A stretch of 64,000 nucleotides of DNA from Aotearoamyces nothofagi (taxonomy: Eukaryota > Ascomycota > Leotiomycetes > Leotiales > Tympanidaceae): positions 186,001 through 250,000 of the forward strand of contig JADDTR010000022.1 of NCBI GenBank assembly GCA_015345905.1. The letters are read 5' to 3'. Below, piece after piece: positions 44,401-55,488 of the stretch. The notes beneath the pieces are model-generated. The model was not told where the DNA came from. It saw nothing but the letters and a program-made list of their open reading frames with translations, and searched no databases. Numbering within the stretch: position 1 is the first letter of the stretch; every line of letters begins with the position of its first letter. The position numbers and the translations under genes are program-made.

Positions 44401-45230
44401 AGTGCCAGCTACATCTGCCTTTCTCGTGGATAATTGCCCTCGTCGACGTCATCGTCACCTATCTGCTCAGACGGTGTCAACATCTCATAACCGCGCATTT
44501 TCTACTCGATCCATGACTGAATACTGAAGTGAGGCTATCCATCTCACCCATTCTGCCATTCTGGGCTGTCGCAATGTCCAATTCCACCCCTACACGCCGC
44601 CCGTGCGAATCTAGACCGCCCGTTACATATTGCGCCGTGGAAGGACCGACGCTTGAATTTTCTGACATTCTAGCCGCCCCGTGGAGGTCCTCAGCAAGGA
44701 ACAACGCGCTCCCTTCCCCATCTCCACTGCTCATTTCCTGCAGCAGTCCTGCAGCAGTGACAATTCTGGGCTGGAGTCCCCGTATCACTTATTTTGCCGA
44801 TCCTGTTCTCCGGATCCGACAAAAAATCGTACGCGTAAGCATAACCTGAACTTGCTCCATTCCCTCGCATGCCATCTCTTGCTGGTAAGCCCGCTGAGAA
44901 GGAGACGACCGAGCTTAACGCGTGAACAATTACCGCACGTGTTGTGTTGTGCCTTTGCCTTTGCCTGCCCACTCGTCAGGGACCGGCCATATCCCCATAT
45001 CCCAACGTCGTACTAGATGTGTACGAAACATAATGTTTTGGACTTGTTTTGATCTGAATCCAACATCCCGAATTAGGAAATGCCTGCACCGGTCCATCCG
45101 TGTGCTGTATTGTATATACCTAGATCATATTTTAAGCTCTTTGTTATTCCCCAGAATGCTATATAAGAAAGCCGGGTGTCGGTAAAATGGAAGAACCAGT
45201 ATAGGTAGGAGCTTCTTATTCCACGAGAAC
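41470..45230. other. Long GC-rich region without a credible gene
   Basis: This 3.76-kb stretch lies between the hexose transporter start and the 3' end of the Zn2Cys6 gene. Open frames of up to about 165 codons occur but overlap on both strands and translate to low-complexity Pro/Ser/Gly/Arg sequence, as expected of GC-rich non-coding DNA. AACACGCCCC repeats lie near 42,252-42,285 and CTCCAGTCTCCAAAT repeats near 42,783-42,815. Two CTGGAG sites matching the CreA consensus SYGGRG lie at 41621 and 41655, but this consensus is short. Part of the region must be the transporter promoter. A non-coding RNA cannot be excluded. Confidence 0.5.
41530..41563. repeat. AT microsatellite upstream of the hexose transporter
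   Basis: This is an imperfect TATA/TATC run 60-95 bp before the start codon. It may include the TATA element of the hexose transporter promoter or lie in its 5' UTR. Confidence 0.7.
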
Positions 45231-47583
45231 TCACTCCTGTGCCGGCCACTCTCCAAGTGTACCTGTAGCGGTATCCGAATTTATCGCTCCAACGTCGACT
45301 ATGAACTCGTTCCAATCGTCCCAATTGATATCCCCACCCAGGGTCTCTGTACCTGGTAAGTCAGTGCCCTGCAAAGTGAAGAAGTCGCATCCGAAAGGCT
45401 GGTAGGCAGCCAAGTTCATTTCTTCAAAACCACCAAGCGGCACAGTAGTGTCACTATTCTGCTGACTCTGTTCGAGTCTGAGATCAGGTTCTTCGAGACC
45501 AATTCCGGGATCCTGCGGGACCGAGGCGGAGAGAGGTGCGTCGAAAGTAACGGGGAGATTAACGGGGTTTTGCGAGCGTTGATGGATAACTTGAGCTCGT
45601 CTGAGTAACTTTTTTATAGGCCGCCACAACATCCCATCCTCCCCATCGGCGACACGATCGCTCCATTTCTTGTAGCTTTTGTCTACTGTAGACCAAGCAC
45701 TATCTACAACGGCTCCCTTGGTCTCAGAGCAGAGCTCGGCTAAAGCTACTGCGAGCGAGTGCCATGGTACATACGTTTCAAAGAACCAGGCGTACTTAGC
45801 TGAAAAACTATTCTCCTCGATCAGGTCTGAGATTTCTAGATATGCCACGGCCGTCCGTAAGCTTTGTCCTCTAGGGAATTCAGACACCGACTGCCGACTT
45901 TGAAGAGGATACTGTAAGATGAGCCAGAGCTTGAGAACCAGAAGACGTCCAATCATGTATACTATCCACTGCCACTGATCTACGGGATCATATCCAGCTA
46001 GGTAGTGGTTCTCGATTCTGTTAGCACACTGTTTTACAAGCTCTTCTTTTTGTTGGATTGTCAAAGCCGAGTGGTTCTCCGCCGGGGAGACGAAGTTGAT
46101 CTTCGGGCCTGTGTACGATGCATCCATGCTGATCAGACAAAACGACATTCCAGTAACCCCTTTCCTTTCTTGTAGAGGATGCTGGCTGTTGTAATTGAAG
46201 TCTTCGTCGTTGAGATTGCATGGCTTTCGAGTATTGAAGGATCCGTCCAGAATCATGGGCTCTGAACCGCGATCTTCAGAAGCTTTTATGTCAAGCACAA
46301 GAATCTGCCACCAGAGCCGGCGACGCATCTCAGCTTCAAAAGCGCTGAAAGCTCGCCCATCCCCATCCCTATGTATGCGGAGGCTGTGTGCAATACGTAC
46401 AATAAGCCCGATAAATGCCCAGCTAGATCGACTATTGTCATGGGATCGTAATGCCATCTAAAGCTACTATTAGAAAAGCTCTCTTATCAAACAGTCCTCT
46501 TTGCATTAAAGATTTGAATTCACGATGTAAATGCCCATAAGTAGATTTGCAGATACACGTACTATTGGCAGAACGAAATAGTGCTACAGGAGTACTTACT
46601 ACATATATAGTGAATGCCTGGAGTGTTACAATCTCCATACTGTTCAGAAAGTCGGCTTGGCTTAATGCGATTTCGGTACTTCGTTTATATCGGGATAGCA
46701 AGGCATTCTTCTCTTCCCCAAAGGAGTTTTTGCAATCCTCAGAAGACATACTTGTTAGCGCTGCAAAGTACATAGCAAATGTAACTGCCTCTATGCTGTT
46801 AAATTTGAACCGGCCATTGACATGGTTAATCAGCTCCTCGGAGCCGGCCAAATAGACGGTTGCTGTAGGCTGATGTAAAATCCTGAAAACCGGATGCACG
46901 TTAGAGAAATAGGATCGAAAGAGGATCAATCGATGCATATCTGATGGGTATTCTGGTCGGGATTCGATGGCTGCGCCTGGATCGTTGAATATGAAGTGTG
47001 GAGGTGAAAGCTTCACTTCAGTTGATGATGGGGTTGACTCTTCCACATCTTCTTCGTCGTCACCTTCCGAATGCTCCAATAGATGGCGGAGGCCATCCAC
47101 TTCATCGCTCAAATTCGTCCAGAAGTCACCGCTAATATATCGTGTCGGATGCGTCTGCTCATTGACGAACGAAGTGTAGTTCTCGCGCAGGCCAATTGAC
47201 GGAGCGTTGCCATCAAGAACGTCATCGTGAACAGAAGTCGATGCAGCAGTATCTTCTATAGGATTTGTCTGTCTGATAACCTCTTCAGTCTTGTCCCGAG
47301 TAGCCTTCTTTGGATCAATGTTGCTAACAAGACTCTCGAGGCGACTGATACGGCTCAACAGTTCCGTTTCACGTGACTTTGAGCCCACTTTCCTACCTCG
47401 AGATACTCGGGAACGGGTTGGGAAAACGCATTGGACACCTTGTCTCTGGCAGTGCACGCAAGGGCTTACTTTGTCGCATTTGATCTTGCGCTGACGGCAG
47501 TGTATGCAACTAAGCGGTTTTGGATCTGCAGCATGCGTGCTGCTTTTGCCGGCGTCCATGGTGGCGAGAGGGGCCTGTAGCAT
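45231..47583 (-). CDS. Zn2Cys6 transcription factor with fungal-specific domain
   Basis: Two exons (46600..47583 and 45231..46457) give 736 residues. The binuclear zinc cluster is at 26-52: CIHCRQRKIKC, then CVHCQRQGVQC, spacing C-x2-C-x6-C-x5-C-x2-C-x6-C. A basic linker (RSRVSRGRKVGSKSR) and a short coiled coil (ELLSRISRLESLVS) for dimerisation follow. An acidic region (about 170-185) precedes the Fungal_trans domain, recognised from LILFRSYFSNVHPVFRILH, the junction AFTIYV/MALRSHD, and GLIVRIAHSLRIHRDG with MRRRLWWQILVLD. The C-terminus is Gln/Asp-rich and probably activating. The intron of 142 nt is longer than its neighbours. A second ATG at 47559 has a better start context (GCCACCATGG) than the first. 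Targets are unknown. The neighbouring hexose transporter is a possible one only by position. Confidence 0.9.
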
Positions 47584-48282
47584 TCAATTATAGGATAGTC
47601 AATTCGCGTTGTTCTGTCTCGATTGCTTAGGGGCACATGATACTAGTGGCTCAAGTACAGTGTCATATTTAAGAGGATGGTCAAGGCGAATATATATCAC
47701 GGTGATTTTGTCCAAGGTAGCCTGAGCTTGATGTGCATGGATGGTTCATAATTCCGCCGTAGTATTGAGACAACCATATCGTCACATGATAATGGATCAT
47801 TGAAATGCAATTATTGTCTGATTAGTAGATCTATCTAAATTCTACAGTGAGAAGTGGCCTTGAGTGGCTAAAGGAGCCGTACGCTAGGTGGACTACTGGG
47901 CCACGTTAAAGGTGTCACGTGGTCAATGTACTTCTCTTCGACATAGGTGTATCCAGAGGTTGGTAGCTTGACGATTTGATAGCCATATCATGCCTGCTGG
48001 TCGCTGTGTCTACGTCATTCATTGATAGACTCTCATGAGTCTATAATCTGGAATCCAAGATCGGGCACGATGGTCAAGAGACTTTGAATGATAGCCAAGC
48101 CAAAACTCTATTTTAGAAAACTTCTATGCATGATGCATAACTATCTTCATCATTATCCTCAATATTAAGTTTTTATTCTCAACCTAGGCAAGTCGCGCAA
48201 ATACACCGACTTAAGATCCTCGTTATTGAAAATGCTCCTATAAGCCCGTTTCTACTCCTTAAATCCCAATCATAACGCTACA
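47584..48282. other. Intergenic region
   Basis: This 699-bp gap lies between the transcription factor start and the 3' end of the class V chitin synthase. It should hold the factor's promoter. TGTCACGTGG near 47,915 contains a CACGTG core. No gene is seen. Confidence 0.5.
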
Positions 48283-51200
48283 TTACAGCTGACCGGATAG
48301 CAGTGCCTCCGTCGCTAAGGCAATCATTAGCAAACTATTAAAGGTGTCCAAACACGGAAAAACTTACCAGAATTGATATATGCCCGCTTTGCATCTAATA
48401 ATACACCAAATCTCCTCTCACATTCTATCTTAATACTCTTCTTAGTGATAGTCATTAAATCGGCAGTCCGCAAGATCTCTCTAATCTCTGCTAAGATGGC
48501 ATCATCACTGGGGAGTCCATTTAGATCCGCCATTTCCACCTCCTGGTTATTGAAATACTGGCTTCCAAATTGTGATCCACGTTGACCGCCAAGTCCACCC
48601 ATCTCTGTCGGTGCAAAACTCATACGCGAGCTGTAGGCAGGTGCTGGTTGGCTAGCGTATTGGACCCCCAGCTGGGACATTGGTCGTGAAGGGGGGAGGT
48701 TGTACTCGCTTTGTACAGCTGGGTGGTAAGACTTTGTGCCATAAGAATATCCTGACACTTCGGAACGATCGTCGTGTTGAGTCTGTGCTTCCCAAAGCTC
48801 GGCTTGATATTCTTCCCATTTCTTGTGCGGAATACTAGCAGGATCAAACTTCCCTTCATCAGTAATGACTATCTTCCGGCCCTTTTCACCCGTTACCACA
48901 CGGGTATTGCCCCAAGAGAAATCGTCCATGTGCCAGAAGGAATACAATGGCAGTGCAAATGAGAAAATCGGAATAGCAAGAATATAGATAATCATCCAGC
49001 CAATCATTTCCCATTTACGTCGGAGTATGAAGATGATAGCTTGCAATCCATAAATAGCACCGATTAGAATAAAGGACGTAATAGGGACAACAGATGGTTT
49101 CTCGACGACCATAACAATCAAGTAAACGATATAGGCCAAGGTGACGGGTTGGACCAAAGTACTCAGTAAATCGATGAAAACAATGAATCGCATGCTGAAA
49201 CAGCAAAACCCACAGAGCTCGGTGAGAGGCATAAGCTCGATGAGGTTATGAACGGTAGAGTTGATCCAGCGGCGACGTTGTGACAAGAAAACCTTCCAAG
49301 AATCAGGCGCGATAGTCCAAGCGTGCGCGGCGAATATGTATTTCGTCTTATATTTGGAGTGATGTTTAAGAAGTAATGTGGTGAGATAACGGTCTTCACC
49401 AAGGTGGAGGAGGTTCTTCATGTGCAGAGTATCGACTCGAATATTTGCGTAGGCCTGTACGACTTCGCGGGAAACAAACAAAGGCTTGCCACTATCGGCA
49501 GCCCGAATTCGATACATTGTGAAGCAACCCGGTAGACAAGTCACACTTCCAAACAGGCTCTCAAAAGCCTTTGCGAGATTGTGTGAAATATAATACTCGT
49601 ATACTTGAATCATCGTAACAAAGGATGACTTTGCATTGGATAAAGCCGTTTCACCGCACGCACCAATAAGTCTGGTATCATCCAAGAATGCTGACACCAT
49701 GCGGCTGGCAGAATCGGGTGCGACAACTGTGTCTGCATCGATTTGAAGCATATATTCGTAAAAGGTCGGATTAACTCCAATAATATTTCGGATTTGGTGA
49801 TACATTTCCAACTCTAGGGGAGTCATTGGAGCATTGTAATGAACTCTATTCAAAAATCGCATCAATATCATCTGAGAGTCCCGCTTGCCACGGTTGCCAG
49901 GCCTTGAAACTTCAGAAGGCTTGCCAATTTTGACGATTACGAGGAATGGAACAATATGGCCCTGGACCTCGTATAGGCCGGAATATACTTTGCCCATGTT
50001 GTGCTGCTTCATGCCTTCGCCAAGGGATTCAAAACTGAGAGGTTCTGGATCAACAGTGTCGGAAACGCCAAGGATATCAAGCACAATACGGGGTGTAGGC
50101 CTATCATTTCCCTGTCCAATAATCATGCCATCGCAAATGATAACCAGCAGTTTTCGCTTATCATCATACCGCATTCTTGCGACAGAATCAATAGCACGGC
50201 GTAGAGATTCTTCATCTTCTGTATAGGCTGGCACTTGACACATGACAAATTTGTCCAGATTCTCAGGTATACTTTTAGCTCCAAATTGTAATGCTGCAGC
50301 AAACTTGCAGAAAATGACACTACACAACATAATTGTGATTGCTAGGAGGAGATATTTTGCAAATTGGCATTTGATCGAATTCCGAGTATCGACATCTCCG
50401 ACGTAAAACAGATTATCAAGACAACGCTGCATCCGGAATTTCATGTCAGCGTCGATAGTCAAAGAATTCCAGTACTTGGAGATATCAGAGCCAGCCCTTG
50501 TTTGGAAAAGATTTACGACCTGAGAGTCCATGAAATTTGTGTCAACATCGGTGGGAAGACTGTCGCCTGCTTTAACTTTTAATGGCCGTCCACCTTGGAG
50601 ATACGTAGTAAGGTCATATATCCGACTATTCAGGATAGCTATTGCCTGTTGTTTTCCTGAAAGCGTGCTGACATATTGCGGTGTATATCCAACATTGCCT
50701 TTATAGAAATCCTTACGAAGCATTTGCATCTGTTCAAGAAACCAGTCTGGACGGCTATCATTGGTGAAATAGCGGAAGTCATGATATTGCATGTTTGTAT
50801 CCGTACTGCTAATAACCGAGGCAGACCCAGTCAGATTCGTAGGAGTGTAATCGAGAAGGACTGCCGGATCAATTGTCCCATTGACGCCTGGGCAGAGAGC
50901 CGACACCTGGACAGGAAATAGATCCGTTGCATCCAATCCAGCATAAGCCAAGAGAGATTTCGGAAGAACAATAGATGGGTAGTGAGCAGTGGAGAACTTT
51001 TTAAGGTCGAAGACAAAACCACGAACGGCAATGTATGCGCCGTCGCTCCCAGTCTTTCCATCATAAGACGATAGCTCAGTCGCACTGTATACATGCTGTG
51101 TTGGACAAATGAGCATGGGGAAGATAACAATGAAAAAAGCGGAGAAGAGACAGCCAACCCAGATCATCATGTTGATGGCAAGCTTCTCCCGCCAGGCCAT

Positions 51201-53996
51201 GCGTACATCCTTGCGCGGCATGCCACCTATGCGGCGTATGAAGAAATCAGGGAGGAGCCAAGTCATCATGTATGTCATGGCTATCCAGCGTTTCCGGCTG
51301 CCGCTAATTTTGATTTCTTCTACCTCGACCATTGTTTTCTCGTTGCCCTTCTCCGCCATCTGCTCTCGTGTGTCCAGGTCCCGGAACATGTCACCTTTAC
51401 CGAGCGCTGATACACCAGCTTCAGATCGAGAGTCCATATCCCGATTTCCAAAGTACCCCTTCTTGTCATCGCCGTAGATGTACGTACCAGGCGATGGTGT
51501 ATGCAGCAGACGCTCTTTTGAAGCACTGAAGCCTCCTTGGCCCTCTCCTGGGGTGAGACGATCTTCTCCTCCTTCGTCAGATATAAACGGGTAGCGACCT
51601 CCTAGACTTCCATCGGCAAGCTTAGCTACTTCAGCCCAGTACCTTTCACTGAGGAATATTCCAGTGCTGCCGATTCTAGCTTCATTAGTCGGCCATCTCA
51701 TTTCTTCAAGAACGAGCTCAGCCTTTTCTCGTTCACTACCAACCAGTATCTGCTCTGATTCAGCGAGACCCAAGAACTCTCCAAATGGCATAAATATGCT
51801 AAAGTCCGCATTTCGAAGTCTCTGGCTTATCTCTGCAATACCGAAAGTCTGGACCTGAGTCCTTACGCATTTGCTATCAAATTGATTGGCAATTCGGCGG
51901 TCGTTCGGCTTCAAGCAGAAGACGAAATAGGGGTTTGTATTGGGTGCGGTGAGCGATTTTATAACATTTTCAAGGGCAGAAAGAAACTGGGATGCTGCTC
52001 CTTGCTCCAAATCGCGGCCTCTTCGTCCCTGAATCTCATGATCGCCACTGTCGCTCCTATCCTCAGAAAGGTCGCCAGCCTTATCAACAGCAGCTTTGGC
52101 ACGAAGTAGCATGGGTCTCTCTCCCTTCTTACGCATGACACTGGGTTGGCGAAGTGGCTTTGAGCTGACTTGAGCCTGCATGATGGTAGTTTTCTCCTGA
52201 GGGTGTACGACAGTTTGCAGTGCTTCCTGTCCAAAAAGTCGACTAACGAAATCACTCTTTGTTGAACTAATAAGATTCATCAAGTCTCCAGAGATCACTT
52301 CACCGTTGTCCTCAACAAGTCCAGCAATTGGGTACTCAACCTCACCAGCAAAATGCCTCACCGTGAAAGAGGCTGCAGCATTGTACGTAGCGAAATTACT
52401 TCCAGGCAATTTAGCAGTAGCATTCCCTACCGAAATTGCCGGATTTCTGCCTGCGAAGCGTTTCCGGAGACTCTCTAGAAGCTGCATATCGGTCCTGCCA
52501 CGTCTTGTCTGATCATCAAGAATGCTAAGAAGCCCGTTGCCATGTTTCAGCAAGCATCTAACGGCGTCGGAATTATCGAAGTAGCTAGTCGCCGGGACGC
52601 TGACTTCTTCGCTTTCTAGAACCTCCGCTTTTCGCTCAAAGAAGTTTTGCAGGGTAAAATTGTATAGAGACTCGGTGGCAGCATTGTTCAACAGCTGGTC
52701 TAATGATGATCCTGTAGAAGGTTGCTGCGCAAAACCTGGGAAATCAACAATAGAGATCGTATTGGCGACCATTTCTTCAGCTGCACATACTCGTTGATTA
52801 ATGCTTTCAATCACATATGCAGCCAACAACGAATATAGCGTCCTCGCCAGCTCATCTGCATTGTCTCTAGCACCTCTAGGGTCCAGCATCACAGTAACTC
52901 GTTCTCGTTGCAGAATTTTGGTTTTGTAACCGAATGTGTTCTGTAGATCTTGAGCACTTACCCCAAGAAAGGCCGCGATTATGCTAAGAGCATCTTTGTT
53001 CTTGACCACTGTGACATCTTCTGCGCCTTCATGGGAGTAGCCACCGCTATCATCACCTGTCGGGGTCGTAAACTCAGTGGTCTCGAATTCCAGCTGTCCT
53101 ATATGCAAGATAGCAGCTAGGACCTGGCAGATTTCTGCGATTTCGCTTCGTGGAAATTCCAACTTCCGCAAGGCAGTCTTGAATAGTTGAAATCCCTCGC
53201 TATCATTGATCCCCACCTTTAGCTGTGTAGGATGCCCCAGATACCTCCACCTCTTTTGAGCTGAATTGTGGACAGAATCGGGAAGACGACTAGACAAGTC
53301 CAGTCCAAGATGTGCTTTCTCAGCAGCGCTTGTTCCAGCTAAAAGGTAATATAGGACATGGAAATTTCGCTCTCCTGTTGGCACGGATGCGACTCGGCTC
53401 CTCTCTAATCGGTGATCGAGCACTTTGCCTCCAATCAGTGTCGGGCTTGATGTAGCAGTGGACTCGTACTGGAGCTCAAAGAATAGGCCGGCTTTTGAAG
53501 CAGTCGGCGTCGTAGCTGTTTTCGTTGTCGTAAGTGTATCGAACACATATGCCGCTAGTGAGAGTTTGGTAGAGAGTGGTGTCGAGGATTTATGGAGGAG
53601 AGATGATAGGAGATGTGATCGAACGGTTGTTTTGCCAGATCCCGACTCGCCACTAGAATAATTAGATTTGAAGATGGTATATATGCTTTGTAGTACTTAC
53701 AGGAATACTATAGCCTGGTTTTCTAAGCGTGCCCCCAGTCTTCTCCAGGCTCTGTCTGCCAGCTCCTCAGCTCCGCCCATTGCACTCCCCTCCTTTCCTC
53801 CATTTGGTCCTTTAGTTGATGACGTATAGGTGTTCAAGGATATCAATGCATGAGAAGATAACTGTGCGGTTGGCAAAGAGACGTGGAATCGACTGGCAAG
53901 GTGTGCAGTAATGTTTGTGTCGGATTGCAGGTGTGTTGGGAGTGCAGGTAGAGACGGCTGCGAATGAGCGCCTCCGCCCAGAGCACTCGAGGTCAT
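48283..53996 (-). CDS. Class V chitin synthase with myosin motor-like domain
   Basis: Three exons (53701..53996, 48368..53652 and 48283..48314) give 1870 residues, the length of this class. It polymerises UDP-GlcNAc into chitin at hyphal tips and septa. The N-terminal myosin-like head has an intact P-loop GESGSGKT (100-107), completed across the first intron. A membrane segment lies near 928-945, a cytochrome-b5-like fold near 965-1010 ([15 protein letters not shown]), and another hydrophobic segment near 1200. The glycosyltransferase core carries [37 protein letters not shown] near 1518 and the product motif QRRRW near 1556-1560. Membrane segments at about 1584-1660 and a DEK_C domain at the C-terminus complete it. 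The last exon is 32 nt and encodes [10 protein letters not shown], the family end. It is divergent from the class VII gene. Confidence 0.97.
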
Positions 53997-55488
53997 GATG
54001 TACGCGGGTCGAAACCCTTCAAGCAGTGTGGTTATTCCTTACTGGTGTCAAGCTATACGATTGACGTTGCCAGGAAACCTTTTTGGCAGCAGCCAAGTTG
54101 CTCAAATAGCTGGCTGGATGTTGACAGCTGCGGGTCTCCGTGGTAACAAACTGCGAAACTGGCAATGTCCGCAAGGCCCTGTAATGGCAGATGCAACGGA
54201 AGGGCAGCGTTACAGAGAAAAAGCGAGTGTACGATAGGAGGCCGAATCGGTAAGAAAAGAAGAAGTGCCCATCAGTAACGACTAGATCCCCCAAAAGTGC
54301 ATTCGGTGATGATGTCGAAAGGCTCAATCGGCCTTGTTGTTGTCTTCGGCGTCCCGTAGGCCATGTCCCACACCCGCGCACAGTACGGGATCCTTATACG
54401 CGAGTGGGGCCGTTCTAGCCAGCTAGAGGTACTACGGTATAGAACAGTCTAGCAATACGGGGGCTAAGTATATTTTAGGAGAAGCCAATCGCGGGATTGT
54501 GTTTGCGGTTGATGCAATTGTTCACAGAGCCCTGTCAGCGCCGAAAGCATCGCCACTACCCCTAGAATAGAACCTCCCGCGAAGTCTGAACAGAGCCATT
54601 GTCTGCCTCAACTTCCGGGTCGAACTCTGGCAATCCCCGACAGAGCTGCCGCAATCGGCGGCATTGAGCAGCACAGCGGATGTTTTTTCGAGCTACGCGT
54701 TATGCTTGTTTTTAGGGGTTCCATAAAAGAAAGCTGGAGTTATGCTTCATCCGAGAGCTCCATATATCAGGTTATGCTTGTCTAAGAGCTCCATAAAATA
54801 GCGGGCACCCAGGCACCGTCTCGCGCGATTAATGTGGAGGCGCGGATTGCTAAAATAAGCACTGCACGCCGCTTAAAAAGGCGGGTTGGCGACTTCGCCG
54901 CGAAGATGAAGCCGTCGTTGCTGGCAGCCTCAGCCAGCGCGCAAAGGCAGCAAGCCCCACCCCGTATCCCATATAGTAGAGTTGTCCGTTAGCCTGAAGA
55001 ATACTGTGCCATCGCCATCCAGGGGGCCGCGGCCATGACTGCTCCAGCCGGCAAACGTAGCGGATGAGCGTCACACAGCTTGGTTGTTTAGACCTGGGGA
55101 GCGGTAGTACCTCTGCAGTAAATACTTTGGATTTTGACTCCACGGTGCCATGATCTTCTTCAGGCCATCCGCGCTTTTTCTTCATTGTCGCCGTTCTAAT
55201 CTTCACTCAATCCCTTCGTTCCAGCTGTTTCTCGTCTAGGCCCTGTATCCGGACGCCTCGATCTGCTCACGCGTTGCCGAGCGACCAAACAACACCAGCC
55301 GCTCTCTATACAACTGTCTTTTGGACACCTTTAGGTCAGCTCTTGCGTATTCCGTAAGGCCTTTGTCTTTAATGATTACCAATCGCTAGTGTATGTTGTC
55401 ACTATTGCAACGGTACGAGATACCTTGAAGGGCGGGGCCTCCAAGTCTGTCAGAGGCAGTACAGCCTGCGCACATAGGTTCATCGGCG
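53997..55488. promoter_or_regulatory. Shared divergent promoter of the two chitin synthase genes
   Basis: This 1.49-kb region separates the two chitin synthase start codons. Near its middle are three imperfect tandem copies of GTTATGCTT...AGCTCCATA (54700..54800). The region next to the class VII gene has pyrimidine-rich sequence typical of a fungal promoter. The open frame at 54850..55206 on the minus strand has no family resemblance. The head-to-head class V/class VII arrangement is known from other Pezizomycotina and fits co-regulation. Confidence 0.6.
54700..54800. repeat. Three imperfect tandem repeats, 30-40 bp unit
   Basis: Units begin GTTATGCTTG (54700), GTTATGCTTC (54739) and GTTATGCTTG (54771). 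Each ends in a variant of AGAGCTCCATA (the first reads AGGGGTTCCATA). Units 1 and 2 are 39 and 32 bp long. They lie in the shared chitin synthase promoter, about 700 bp from either start codon. Confidence 0.8.

Noticed and set aside
54850-55206. 118-codon frame in the chitin synthase intergenic region
   Set aside because: No family resemblance. It lies in the expected promoter of the class VII gene.
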